64,000 bases of DNA from Alopecurus myosuroides (lineage: Eukaryota; Streptophyta; Magnoliopsida; Poales; Poaceae), in assembly GCA_028641055.1 (NCBI GenBank), contig CM054062.1, forward strand, positions 18,471,639 to 18,535,638, in the 5' to 3' direction. This document shows, one piece after another, positions 22,419-34,367 of the stretch; within the stretch, counting starts at the first letter, position 1, and every line of letters starts with the position of its first letter. The translations under genes and the position numbers were made by a program. A model generated the notes under the pieces. It was not told where the DNA came from, made no database searches, and saw only the letters and a list, made by a program, of their open reading frames with translations.

Positions 22419-23220
22419 TCTGCTGGCCGAAAAAGGGACATAGTTAGATCCCAGGACAAAATTATGGAATCCTAGTACTCGGGTTTAGGAGCCGAGATGC
22501 AAATCGCACGAGAAAAAACAAATCTACCGCCTTCTTTTGGGTACCGAACTAGCGATCCCACAGAACAACCTGAACGGACAGTGCTAAAAAAGGAGCCATT
22601 CGAATTGTAAAAGAAAAAAACAGTTTTCCCTCCGAGATCGAGCAACAAGACTGAAACGAGCTTTGTCCCTCCCAATGGAACGCAACAAAAACAACTACCA
22701 ACAGGTCAGAGCTCGCCAGGGGAAACAGTTCAGCCGCCAACCGAGAGATCAGAAATCGCCACAGGATTCTCGAAAATCGAAAGCAATGGCGCCGGCCAAC
22801 GACTACTCCGGCGACGACCGAGAGCTGGAACAATGCGTGGTAATGCGCACGCGACGAACGGAGAAAGGGGAGGTTTTCAGACGTACCCAGGCGGGAGAAG
22901 CGGCCTCGGCAACGCAATCTGCCGATCAGATGCGGGGAGGAGAAGCAGGGAACGGGACCGGAGCCGCGCCGCCCGGCCGCCTTCTCTCTCGCTCTCTTCT
23001 CTATCCGTGCCACCAATACAGCCGCGAGCACCGCGTGGGGGCAGGCAGCTGGGTCTTTAATAGGGGAGGACAAGGGCACGGGAAACCAACAAGTGGAAGA
23101 GACCAGCAGGAGAAATTCCCGTCGCAATTTTTCTTCCCTGCTACTCCTCCGAGTCTCCAACTCCAGCCTCCGAGTCTGCGAGCATCTGACTGGCTTCTTT
23201 GAAGTTTGAACTACTCCTTG
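22419..23220 (-). promoter_or_regulatory. KCS leader and promoter region
   Basis: On the minus strand CCTATTAAAGACCC at about 23051-23064 is a plausible TATA variant. Between it and the ATG is a 0.6-kb GC-rich leader with several short ORFs. Right before the ATG the sequence CCCTTTTTCGGCCAGCAG looks like a 3' splice site, so a 5' UTR intron is possible. Upstream of 23220 the sequence changes to AT-rich repeat. All assignments are inferred from sequence pattern. Confidence 0.35.
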
Positions 23221-23540
23221 CAAAATTCAGTATGGCATATAGGAGTATATGCTCCTGCCACTATTTTTTTTAAAAATGTTAAAGAATTAGAGGCAAAAGT
23301 TTCGCGAAAAACTGATATTTTTGTGGCATGTGTAAAAATAAATAAATAATGTCCCGTGACACAAAAAATACCGGTTTCAGCAAAATGACATTCTGAGCAC
23401 ATAGAATGTCGAGATTATGCATGAAATTTTTATCTGAAACTTTTCCCATTTCAAAATGTGTTTAAATTTTTTGTGAAACTTTTGTGAAAAATTCAGGCCC
23501 ATTAGCCTTCTAAACTGTAGTTTTAAGACTTTCACCAAAG
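23221..23540. other. AT-rich intergenic sequence
   Basis: A low-GC stretch with TTTCGCGAAAAACTG and several TGAAAC/TTTTGTGAAAC motifs. No ORF. It resembles generic grass repeat DNA but I cannot name it. Confidence 0.35.
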
Positions 23541-24184
23541 TTTTGACTAGTAGATTAGCAACATGTCTTCATCGCCTCATTGCACCGGAGTCCAGTACAC
23601 ACATTTTCTTTGTGTGTCCGGCGGCCCGGTTTTTGTGGAATTTCGCCCATGAGGCTCTGGGGCCGCTGTGGCAGGCCTCAGACCTTGGCGAGTTCCTAGA
23701 AGACCAGGCACACCGGACCGGAGGGGGGATCGCCTCTTCTGTCCGGTGTTCGCGGCCTTGATGTGGTCCTTGTGGACGACTCGCAATAAGATGGTGATAG
23801 AGAAGATTTTTCTGCGTCGTGCGTCTAACGCCTTATTTAAATGCTTGGCTTTGTTGCAGCAGTGGTACCCGCTATGTAGGCAGCGGGACAGGGCGCGGCT
23901 TGACGACATCATCGACAGACTCCTTGCCGCCGCGCGCCGCATCGCCTCTTCTTCGCCCTCCTGAGGCGTCCCCCCCCTCCCCGGAGGCTCTCTAGCTTGT
24001 CTACCCACACCACCCCCCGCCGTCCCCCTTCTTTCTTTTTTGTCCTGTCTCTATTTTACTCTTTGGGCATTGTGTGTGCTGTTGCCCCAGCAGGTGGTAC
24101 CGGCTTTGGCTCTTGTTGTAGCCGCTACTTTGTATGGATGTTGTGGTTGCTTTATTTATAAAGCGGGGCGAAAGCCTATTTCGA
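23541..24184 (+). pseudogene. LINE 3' end: zf-RVT and C-terminal fragment
   Basis: Frame one gives PESSTHIFFVCPAARFLW, the zinc-binding region (zf-RVT) downstream of LINE reverse transcriptases; frame two (to 23964) gives FAALMWSLWTTRNKMVIE and a C-terminal helix ending SSSPS. A frameshift lies near 23700-23740. The following 220 bases are a C-rich then T-rich 3' UTR ending TATAAAGCGGGGCGAAAGCC, typical of grass LINE tails. Only the distal part is present. Confidence 0.7.
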
Positions 24185-25230
24185 GATTTATTTTAGAGAG
24201 TGTTGTCACTACGCGTGAGACTATCCATTCGGTTCATAGTTCCAAGTCCAAAGGCTTTGTGGTCAAACTAGATTACGAAAAATCTTTCGACAAGGTTAAT
24301 TTGGACTTTCTCATTGAGCTGCTGGATCTTAGAGGTTTTAAACCTACTTGAGTTAAACGGATCGTGCAAGCCACTCATGGCGTCTCTCTATGGATTAGAG
24401 TCAATAATGTAGAGGGGGACTTTTCCATCACATGAAAAGGCCTGCAACAAGGAGATCGGATATCCGTTTTTGCCTCTTCTCTTCAATTTAGTAGTAGACG
24501 TCTTCACAAAAATGTTGTGTATAACCCCATTCGAGGGTTGTGTACCAATATTTGTCCTGGAGGTATCATCTGCCTGCAATACGGAGACGATACAATCCTT
24601 TTCGCTGAGCCACACATTGAGAAGTCCAGAAACATTAAGATAATTTTGGAGAGTTTTGAAAACGTCTCCGGGATGAAGATAAACTACAATAAGAATGAAA
24701 TCATCCCCATTAACCTAGAGAGCGAGGAACTGTTATCTCTCTTGGACATTTTTGAATGTCAAGAAGGTTCTTTCCCCATCGAGTATCTAGGCATCCCTTT
24801 TCATTATGACAAACTTAGGAGAGAAGATATACACCCCCTTATCGATAAAATCTTTCGTAGAATTGATGGTTGGAGAGGGAACCTTTCGCCATACGCAGGC
24901 ATAATCATTCTTATTAAGTCCTGCTTGGCAAACATTCTCATCCATCTCTTGTCCTTTTTTAAATTCCCAAAGTGGGCACTAGATTTAATCAATACCCAAA
25001 TGGCCCATTCCCTTTGGAATGATTTCTCGGGTCATAGGAAGATCCATTTAGTAAATTGGAGGCTAGTCTGTATGAAAAAAGAGTTGGGAGGCCTAGGCAT
25101 CGCAAACTTAAGAGATGTCAATATCTGTCTTTTAGGCTCTTGGGTCAAAAGGTACCTGACAGATGAAGACAAACTCTAATAGATCATAAGTATAAAATTG
25201 ATAAAGATGAGGCATTTTAATGGAAACATG
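24185..25230 (+). pseudogene. LINE reverse transcriptase fragment
   Basis: The order of motifs is that of an RVT_1 domain: VVKLDYEKSFDKVNLDFL, then KGLQQGD after a stop, QYGDDTILF (the YADD box with Gly for Ala), MKINYNKNE, IEYLGIPFH and the thumb-like ILIKSCLANILIHLLSFFKFP. Stops fall near 24350 and 24436 and the frame changes near 24500; 24517-25179 is open. Both ends are truncated. It joins the 3' end of the other LINE at about 24184 without a target repeat that I can see, so the two pieces may come from different copies. Confidence 0.8.
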
Positions 25231-25439
25231 GAAGCCTCTCTGTTTATCTAAAAAAAAATGCTTCCGATGGCAACACGCCACTCCCTACCATTTTTACTAC
25301 TTTCTCTATCTGAGTGTTATTTTCAATGTTTTAACTGTCTCACACGATAATGTTTGACCATTCATTGTCAGGAATCTCTTTGAATTCTTATGGACATCTA
25401 AAAACATAAAAAGGTAAAAGTTTGAATGCCATGCTATAT

Positions 25440-25740
25440 TAAAAGGTAAAAATTCGTCTGGACCTCTATCCTAGAGACTCCAAACCAAATGTTGTCCGGA
25501 ATCTTCCGGTCTGGCCGGAGACATCCAAAAGTTTCCGGGCACACTTTGAACATACTCCAGAGGTGGCATCATAGCGTTAGGCCAAATGCGCATATCTTTA
25601 CCCCCATTCCATAAATAATGAGTCCGGAGTCTCCGGCTGCCCTTACACATGAGTCTCCTTTGATTTTCACACCGGATTCTCCGGGCTGTTTTCAACAACT
25701 ACTATGTTTTGCACTCTCTAGTTTCACCAAAGTTAATACG
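25440..25740. repeat. Copia LTR fragment (CCGGAGAC-rich)
   Basis: TCCGGAATCTTCCGG, GGCCGGAGACATCC, TCCGGAGTCTCCGG and CACCGGATTCTCCGGG resemble the motif set at 130-550 in the copia LTR at the left of the window. Only this part is recognisable. Confidence 0.5.
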
Positions 25741-26029
25741 AAGACTATGGAATGTGTATTTGGCATTCTTCAGTGTTAGATGATTTCCCTATACCATCCA
25801 TTGAGCAACCCCTAGACACACTACGGGCTGTAGACTATATTATGAATAATTAAAACCCTAGGGTACAGATTTTCGATCTTTTATTCTTTATGAGGGGATT
25901 GCCACCGTATTGTTCTAAACATTGTATTATCTTTGATATACCTAGAAATAATTAGCACATGGTTAAATGTCACTTAAGTTGTCAAGAAACACACAAAACT
26001 AATTAGGGATAGAAATATCCTTTCAGCTT

Positions 26030-26790
26030 CCAAATACATTGGCCGGTTGCATCAATATGCCCTAGATAGGAACGAAGCACCACCCCCAAAAGGTAGGGCT
26101 GAATGGGAATAAAAGTTCTGTTACTTTCATATACAGAAATACGTATAAGATCCAGTCACGGTTTCAAAAGGAATGTCACCGAAAGGTGGCGATTGAGATG
26201 AACCAGGACTGTTTCTTTATCCAGCTAGGTTATTACCAAAAAAGGGGTTTCCTTTCAAAGTTGTAACAACGGTATTGGTCTTCCCTCTTTGTCTAGCAGC
26301 TAAGTAGAAAGTACGGCCCTTGTCCCTGCAACTAAGAGTCACTCGTCAAAATCTAACCAGGAAGGCTCGAGGGCACTCTCATTCTATCATTCATAAAATA
26401 TGCTTATCTCTCCTTGCTCGTAAAGCCTCGCTTTGCTTTCATTTACCAAAAGATCCATTGATGTTTCCAACCGGGAAGCTCAGTGCCGTACAAGCAACTT
26501 CTCTTCCTCCTTCAAAAAGTGTTGCTTGCTTGAATGACTCCTAATTATAGCATTTCAGATACCTGTCTCTCTATCTCATCCTTTTTCAAGGGAGAGTATC
26601 TCTAGGGTCTTGTTATGGTCAGCAAGCTATGTATTTATCTTAGGAAAAATCAAGGCGTTGAAAGGAGCAAGAAAGGAATGTCCCTTTGGATACCATGATT
26701 TCTCTCGATGTTATTAATCAGATTTGGAGAGACCCCTTTTGCGGTGACGATATTGTAGGGGAGGTCATGCGGCAAAATAGCTTGATAATA
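26030..26790. other. Possible mitochondrial DNA insertion
   Basis: The style of this stretch (CTTTGTCTAGCAGCTAAG, AGTACGGCCCTTGTCCCTGC, GCTCGTAAAGCCTCGCTTTGC, GGGAAGCTCAGTGCCG) is that of grass mitochondrial intergenic DNA and unlike the transposons around it. No mitochondrial gene can be read. The call rests on general resemblance only. Confidence 0.35.
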
Positions 26791-28446
26791 GAATGATAAA
26801 AATCTCCACAAGGAAACAACTAATCCCAACTATGGATACAAAACAACAAATTTTTTTTGAGCATTCCATTTAGTGTAAGCATCTGGATAACCTAAAATGC
26901 CAGGAAAGATGGTCAATCCCAAAAGGAGTGATTCAATAATGGATTTTGACTAAAGTTGAAAATACTTCTCACCAAAGATTTTATCCACACAACAGTAAAA
27001 TCTATCAAATAAAGAAAAAAAGGCTGCGTAAAAAATACACAAACATAACCTTTTGAGTCATATCAAGCTGGTTCCATGGAGAGAAGGGTGGAGAGGTTTC
27101 TATTAAATCACCCTTGACTATACTAGACGAGCCTAAATATTCCTCCAACACTACTGCTTTCTTATAGCTAGAACTACTAATTCACAAAGTTTCAAAGCTA
27201 TAGCTTCTCCATCTAGGTCTGAACACTAAAGTAAATAAGGTCTATCTGATGTTTCTCTTACGGCTATGTGAACAGTTTGATTTATTGAATATAAGGTTTT
27301 TACCTATTATCTATTTATATCCAATGTTATCTTTATCTAATATAAGTCAGATTGAACCAATACAAAATTTACACTATTCTTGTGGATTCCATTTATTTGA
27401 AAAGAAGGATTATTCATTTTCGAATTTATAGACAAACTATGAAGCCATATTGAACCAATTCAAAAGAAAGGGAAGAAAAACGCGAGGCTAACTCCATCAA
27501 ACTACTACAAACCCTATGACGAGTGACACAAATTAAAATTGCACTAATTCCAGGCAAACCATTCAAGAATGGTTCTTCTCCCATGCACCAATAATGCTGA
27601 GTCCAATCATCTCGGAATTTTCACCCCCAAAGTCGAGATTCGAGCCACCACTTGTAGAAAGGGAAATATGTAGTAGCGTCGATGATGCATGGCCATAAAT
27701 TTTGTGTTTCCACCGGAGTGCAAACATATGTGCCCACAAACTAGTCACTGTTGTCAACCCCTCTACCGGCTGGCGATATATTGCTAACCAGATGGAAGCT
27801 GGAAATGTCCCACATACCTCCCCACTCCCCATTGACGTCAACAACATGTTTGGCATGATGACCTGCATGATAAACTCTCATAGCACCTCACATGACAGAT
27901 AGAACCTACCTTACAGATGGAGGGAGCATCCCACACCATAGTCGACTGAAGCTCTATGATTCTAGGAGGGGGGAGGGGGGAGGAGTGTCCCATATTGCTA
28001 TCATCACATAAGGAACCTGAAGCTAAAGGCCATCACCATCTCAAGATCTAGCCACGACGTCGTCTGCATGACCGCAACCGGCTGCTACCACCCTTGTACC
28101 TTATCGTTTTTGCCGCCGCCATCGGATCTGGGCGAACGCTACCACACTACCCACACGATGCAAAGTGCCATGTAGCCACCACTATGGTGAGTTAGCTACG
28201 ACAACACAGGGGTCCGATCCGTGCGCAGAAACAACGGATCTGAGCCTTGACAATTATGCAGGCGAGTTGGACACCGTCGCCATGTTGGCCGCCACACCCA
28301 AGAGAAGAAGCCCACATTTCATTTTGCATGAGGCTCGCTGCCACCACTGCGGAGGCCGCCGACAACGAAGATCAAGAAGCATGCTGTCGAGGATGTGAAC
28401 TCAACAATCCCCATGGTTAGGGACCCAGAGTTTTCTAAAGGAAGAG
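26791..28446. other. Unassigned sequence
   Basis: AT-rich to about 27550, then mixed. The minus-strand ORF 27868-27563 (WLAIYRQPVEGLTTVTSLW) and a GC-rich part near 28050-28400 have no family that I recognise. No repeat borders seen. Confidence 0.35.
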
Positions 28447-28451
28447 GGTGA

Positions 28452-28832
28452 TGCTGGACTACTCGATTTGACGGGTTACTGCCCGCCGGAATTATTTCTA
28501 TGATGTAAAAGGTGTCGATTACAGGTGGTTCTCTCCGAAGATTAGATCTTGGCTAGCTCTGAATCTAGGGTTGTCTGTCCCAGCTGTGACCCCCTCCCGT
28601 GCTTTATATAGGTAGCAGGGGTCTTAGGGGCCGTACGTGTATTGGACATTGACTCCAAGTCGGTAATTACTCTTTCCTAAACTTGTTGATGTAGAATTTC
28701 CTTCTGTTGCGTCTTGGATCTTCGTGGGATTTTGTATACATTACTTGAGGAGTTTGACTGTACCCCTTAATGGGCCGCACCGGGTACCATCACAAGGGAG
28801 GGCCTCTCGGGTACCCCCACAACAATAGCCCC
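28452..28832 (-). repeat. 3' LTR of gypsy element B
   Basis: On the minus strand it begins TGTTGTGGGGGTACCC at 28832 and ends near AGTAGTCCA at 28452. TATATAAAGCACGGGAGG on the minus strand (28597-28610) is the core promoter. The minus-strand bases just before the LTR are CACTCGGGGGCTAT, the usual grass gypsy polypurine tract. A second copy, 40688-41044, lacks the distal end. GATGC (28447-28451) would be the target site but no partner was found. Confidence 0.7.
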
Positions 28833-29680
28833 CGAGTGCTTGATGTACTCAATCCAGGGAATCAACCTTCACGAGTAGTCTGCTTTCAGGTACTCTTCCT
28901 GCAAATAACCTTTTTGGGAGGAAAATGATTATACGGGTTTGAGCCACTCGACGGATCAAGGTCAATTAATCTCACTCGAGAGAATACACCAAATAGTCTA
29001 CTCAGGGTTCGAGTCCTCTGGGTCGATCCTGGAAAATCCTGGGGTAACCCGACTCGAGCTGCTGAAGTCTTACCGAGTCAGATTCTAGTCATCAGCTAGT
29101 TTTACCCAATGCGTCCATCGGGATTTTCATCATACCTGCTGGTATGGGAATACTAGGTAGCGCAGCGATGGTGCGACTCCCAGGCCGTTTGAAAATGTTC
29201 CGCGGGTCTTACCTTCATGCTTATGTGCATGACATCCAGAACTTTGGCGTAGTTGTACGCCTCTGGGGTACTCGAGACTTGGGTTTACTGAACAATGAAG
29301 GAGAAAACCTCGACTTACATACTCACTCGAGTAAATTTCTCTTTCGTGAAAGGTTATTCATGCCTCGAGTACACTTTGTGGTTACTCGAGGGCTTTATTA
29401 TTCGAGTAGTAATCATCAGAAGTGATGTGATACCCTGTTTTTCTGTCAGGGGATGAGATATTTTCTGTGACGTAAACTTATTCTATCAGGCGGTGGCTTG
29501 CTCGGGTGGATATTGACCGCTTTTTGACCGTTCGGTGCACGGTAATCTAGGAGCTGCTAGTAAATGCCTAGATTATGGTGCGTAGTGGGCGGCATGGAGG
29601 CAGAGCGGTTGGCCTCCTCGCGCCACGTGTTGGGATGATCTAATCTGGAAAAGATCCAACGGTGCGGGGGAATTTTACCT
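28833..29680. other. Element B region between LTR and antisense gene promoter
   Basis: Rich in CTCGAG/ACTCGAGT motifs and pairs such as CGAGTAGT. No protein family is visible. It is the 3' flank of B on the minus strand and the upstream region of the plus-strand antisense gene. Confidence 0.4.
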
Positions 29681-29682
29681 TT

Positions 29683-29690
29683 TATAAATA
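29683..29690 (+). promoter_or_regulatory. TATA box of the antisense gene in element B
   Basis: TATAAATA in TTTTATAAATAATGAGAGGG, followed by a pyrimidine-rich leader (CCCCTTCTTCTTCCTCGC) and the gene's ATG at 29804, about 115 bases downstream. The arrangement is that of an ordinary plant promoter independent of the LTR promoter. Confidence 0.5.
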
Positions 29691-29803
29691 ATGAGAGGGA
29701 GAAGGGTAAGTTTTTTCCCCTTCTTCTTCCTCGCGCCCACATCTGCTCTGTACTCCTGCTCATAGCCATAAGAGCGCTCCTTAATCTTCCTCAAGCCCAC
29801 ATC

Positions 29804-32800
29804 ATGGTGCACACACGAAAGCACGACGGTTCCTCAGCGGCTAGTGGAGCAGAGGGCTGGCAGCGAAAGGGAGGGAAGTGGACGGAATCCGTCGGGACAG
29901 CCAAGTTCCTCACCGCTGTTGAACACGAGGGGCTCCTATAGGCCGGACCGTGGAGGCGCCCGGGCTCATAGGTACACCCGCTACCAGAGGCCAATGAACG
30001 AGTGGCCTTCGTGGACCACATCTCCAGGGGCGTATCTATCCCCCTTTTCTTCTTGCGCTCATAGTGGCGTACGTCATGCAGTTGTACGACGTCTCGCCAA
30101 ACTCGGTGCGTCACCTTGCTTGCTTCATCCTGTTGTGTGAGTGCTACCTCGAGGTAGCACCACACTAGGCCCTCTTCAAACACTTTTTTAACGTCAAAGC
30201 GCAGCCCATCAAAAGTGACCCGCATGAAGTTGGGGGTTGCAACATACAAGTCAACACGAAATCAGGGTACTTCACGATGGGCTTCGTCGAATCCGCCACC
30301 GTCTGGAGGAGTCGATGGTTCTATGCAAAGGACTCCCCCAATTCTGACGGTTCCCCTCTAGTGGATTTGGACAAGCTGGTGGTTCCCAGGAACTCGTGGA
30401 AGAATCAACTTTCAGTCGAAGAAGCTGCTCGGACCGAAGACCTGGCAGCTCAAGTTGTCACTCTGAAGGCTGAAGGGCTTATGGGAACCCACTTGGTCGA
30501 CGTATTCCTCAGGCATCGAGTGCATCCTCTGCAGGCTTGGGTAGTTCCCATGTGGGATTATTCGAGTACTAACTCGACCCACCGACTGCGACGCGAGGAT
30601 CCCTCGGGTAATGAACTCGAGCAGTGCCTGCGCCAGATCACTCGAGTAAGGGAGAACAAAGCAGTCGACCTGACTCCAGCTCTGCCTCCGCTTTTCTCTT
30701 CCATCAAACGCACCAAGGTAAACCTCTTACCTTAGTTTTCTTATTTCTGCTTTTCCCCTCTTCTACTGATTTCTTTTTGAGTGATTTTCTTTTTCATCGA
30801 TCGACTTCTTTTCTTTTTTTCTCCAAAATCTTGATGTTCTTGCTAGTAATCCTCGTAAGGCGGGTGTCATCCCGTTCCTGGAGGGTTTAGCTGAAGCTGC
30901 CGCAATGGACTTGGACTCCATTCCTTGAGTCGTGACAACAAACTCCTCTCAAGAGGTTGATGAATCCGGCGACTTCCAAGAGGAGCCTACTGATGAGTCT
31001 CGAGCAGCCTCCAAGCGCACTCGAGTAGAAAGTGACGTTGGAGAAGCCACATCTAGGGACTCGAGCTCTTCGAGTGCGACCCGAGAAGATGAACTGAAGG
31101 ACCCGATTTGTGTTGTCCCTCTCTCTTTGATGCCTCCACGCGCAGTTTCACAATCAGCAGTTCCTCCAGCCAAAAAGGTTTGGCGAGTATACGGCCTAGG
31201 CTCCTTGAGAAGGTAATTTTTACCCCTTCTCTCTCTCATTGTCAGTCGAATTTGAAGTTCTTAACCATTGTTATTTCAGAGTTCCCACTCTTCCACGGGC
31301 TCCTATTCCTCCACCTGTAGTGGACTCTGCTACCGCTCTAACTCCTCTTGCCTCTTCGTTTGCTGCACCTATTCCCCCTACTCGCAGGAATACCAGTTCG
31401 GATCCAGCTCCTAAAGTCAATGCTCCTACAAATTTGGGTTCCTCACAACGGACTCGGGACAAGGGAGTCACAGAAGAAGGAGCTCACGTGCACTCGAGTG
31501 CCTCTGAGGAAGAAGAGAGACCCACAGTCTTGGATCTTGGATGGCGTATTTGACGGAAGTCGATGTTTTGGCTCCTGAATTCTAGGTTAGGAACCTAAGG
31601 AACCTTTTTTTATTTTCTTTCCTTACTTATTCTTTCTGGTGCGCGATCAGCGCTCCCGATGGAAGTAGCCCCCGAGTCTGATTTTGGCTGCTTGTAGGCG
31701 AGCACATACTCAATATCCGACTCGATTGTTATTTTTTTGTGTTGCCCCAGACTTTTGTGGCGAGTCTGAAGGATCTGTGCACTCGCTTCATAGGCATCAG
31801 AAGGCAAATGGACTCTACCTTAGCTAACCTTGACAAAGCGAAAAATAAGAATTCCCTTCTATGAATTCCTGTCACTCTTTTTCTTAATTGCATACTCATT
31901 TAACTCTTTTTGATTTATCCTTAGAACTCTTGACTTCGACCACTCCTAAGAAGAAGTCTGTCAGGGCTCGAGTGAAAGATCTCGAAGCTCAGAATGCTGT
32001 TCTGAAGCTGGAGGTCACCTCTGCTCAAAAGGAGGTTGAAGCTGCCCTTACGAAAGCTGAGGAGTCACATGAGAAAGAAATGGAGGCCAACAAGCAGTTT
32101 TCTGACTTAGAAGAAGCTCTTGTTACTCGATTTCATTCCCTCACCGATAACTTGACGGTTAGTTGACCTTTCCTTTGTCCCTTTTCGAGTATCTTCTAAT
32201 ACCCTTGTATTTTTCGACTAATAGTTCCTTCACATTGTTACAACCTCTATCGGGAGTCCTCCTTCCCTATCTCGTCGACTGCGAGAAGGTTCCCTGCTAG
32301 ATGCGGTGACTTCTTCCGAGGAACAAGTGGGCAAGGCCACGAGTCAGCTGGAGAAGCTCAGGGGAGTACTCGTGTCCTTTCACGAGTGCTTATTACTGAA
32401 GGAGGAAGTTACCGCCACACTGGATGGTTTACTGGATGTATTCCATAACACCAGTGTTCTGACTGATTTTAGCCGGGAGCAGAATCTATCGGGTGCAGAA
32501 ACGGTGTTGACGCTCGCCTGCACCCATGGTATTCAAGGAGACGTCAACACTGCACTAAGCGGGCCTCCGTTGGACTCGGATGGGCAAGAGATAGACCTCA
32601 ACCCCATCACCTCAGAGTCTGTTAGATTAGCCGATGGCCTTCTCAAAATGCTTGAAGCACGAGTCAAAGCTGTTGAAGCTGCCGAAGCTGATGAGGCTAC
32701 TCGAGACGCTCAATGGGCATCTGCTGAGTCTTAATTGTATCTTTCTGTCAATTAGTAGTAGTGGTGCACTGATGTAGTATATTCGCCTATTCTGTTGTAA

Positions 32801-33781
32801 TGAAACTTGTGCACTTCTTTGATGAAACATATTCGACTTTCTCTGTTATATATTCTTGATTTATCTTTGGTGCTAAATACTTTCTTTATACTCGCGCCTT
32901 CTCCTGATGGGAGTAGTTCTCGAAGTGTGAGACGAGACGTTTCCGCAGATTACTCGAATAAAATAGTAATCGTGTGTATCTTCCTTGATTTGTAGGCACC
33001 CAAAGCTTCTGGTTCTGAACGTCCTTCGGCTTCCAACCCTTCAACTTTTCCTTCTTCTAATTTAGTGCAATTACTAAGCGCTAAAATTTTAAGCAAAGAG
33101 GAAGAAGTAAAATATTTGAGGGCTCAACTCAATGCTGCCCAACAGAACCAACAAACCGAACCAACAAATGGATGTAGACCGTGAAGACTTTCTCTTAGCT
33201 GAGTTGACAGCAATAACAACTGATTTAGCATGTGAGCATTCGTGTATCCATATTTCGCTTGATCTCGAGTAATATCTAGCTTTTACTGAGCTGTTGATAA
33301 TTACTATGTCTGTAGGTGTCCAAGAAAATACTGTCGAGGAGACTCGATATATTGAAGAAGAACGATTGAAGCTTTCTACGTATAGTTCATCATCTTTCTG
33401 GGCTGATCCTAAAAAGTTCCGAGTACTTCTGACACTGAAAACTCGAGCTCAGAAAGTTGGTGGAGTTATTGGGTCTTGCCACGCAACTTTCTACAATATT
33501 TAGGGGACTCTCTTTCCACTTAACAAGCTACCCGTAGAATTATTCAATTTGACGCGCAAATTCAGTAGCTTTGATCACGCTAAAGCATTGGTTCGTCGCA
33601 ATTTAGTAGGTGGAGCAAAAGTTGCCTTAGCTGTCGCCAAGACCCACTACCCGCACATGAATTTGATGAAGATTGGTAGGGGTCCTAATGCACCCCGTGG
33701 TCGCCAACGTGTAAACATGACTGGGATATATGAGGCGGCTACTCCTGCAGCAGTTGCACTGATGCGTCTGGCGGAAGAATA
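29804..33781 (+). pseudogene. Antisense extra gene of element B (putative gypsy-type transposon domain)
   Basis: The ATG at 29804 gives MVHTRKHDGSSAASGAEG, then KFLTAVEHEGLL and a stop near 29938. A further segment reads VAYVMQLYDVSPNSVRHLACF, with a stop near 30168, and then FKHFFNVKAQP, VNTKSGYFTMGFVES and WRSRWFYAKD. This is the grass 'putative gypsy type transposon' domain (PF04195). Intron-like gaps follow 30717 (AAGGTAAAC) and about 31212 (AGGTAATT..TTTCAG). Later exons are acidic Ser-rich linkers, a coiled coil (KKKSVRARVKDLEAQNAVLK, 31945-32160; SQLEKLRGVLVSFHE, 32340) and a C-terminal part 33310-33781. It lies on the strand opposite to B's LTR promoter. Function is unknown; the protein is not needed by known retrotransposition steps. 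Stops and a lost reading frame at 30900 show decay. Confidence 0.65.
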
Positions 33782-34134
33782 GACTGATATTCAACTCCAA
33801 GGTGGTTTTATTCCGCAATCGTAGATGTAGTTAATTGTATCTAGCTGTAAATCACTCTGTAATTGTGCACTTCAATAAAAAACTCAACCTTTCTGATTGA
33901 GTATGCTGATTCGTATTTCTTTGTACTGCACTTGTGACTATTACTCCGAAATTTCTGTTCGGGTTCCTTGGTCCACTACTCTTAAGTATTTCAACTGTGA
34001 CTGCAATTACAGTTTAGTCCAAGTTTTTCTGTCTGGACTGTCGGGTGCGTGATCAGCGCTCCTGATAGGAGTAGGCCCTGAGTCCGGGCTTGGCTGCTTG
34101 CAGGAGAGCACAGGCTCAAGCGTTCACTGTTTTG

Positions 34135-34366
34135 CCTCGAGCGTGTCGAGTGTGATTACACCTGGGAGTTATCCCAAGATATTTTTTTTGTCTTAAATCG
34201 TTTTGCTGCGCAGCCTCCGAGTGTATCGAGTGCGACTACGGCTGAGAGTTATCCCAAGATTTTTCAGTCTTAAAATGTTTTGTTGCGCAGCCCCCGAGTG
34301 TATCGAGTGCAACTACGGCTGGGAGTTACCCCAAGATTTTCTGTCTTAAAAAGTTTTGCTACGCAG
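34135..34366. repeat. Three-unit tandem repeat, about 77 bp each
   Basis: Units 34135-34213, 34214-34290 and 34291-34366 share CGAGTGTATCGAGTGC, GGGAGTTATCCCAAGAT and TTTTGCTGCGCAG with a few changes. The array ends exactly where element A begins. Tandem repeats between pol and the 3' LTR are known in Tat-lineage elements. The phrase GATCAGCGCTCC..GAG..AGTAG also recurs at 31648 and 34052. Confidence 0.75.
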
Positions 34367-34367
34367 C

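Noticed and set aside
22549..23223. ORFs upstream of KCS on both strands
   Set aside because: Low-complexity, GC-rich leader and promoter DNA; no conserved domain.
27249..27431. Plastid gene fragment suggested by an AT-rich ORF with many Ser, Leu and Phe
   Set aside because: I could not match it to any plastid protein that I know.
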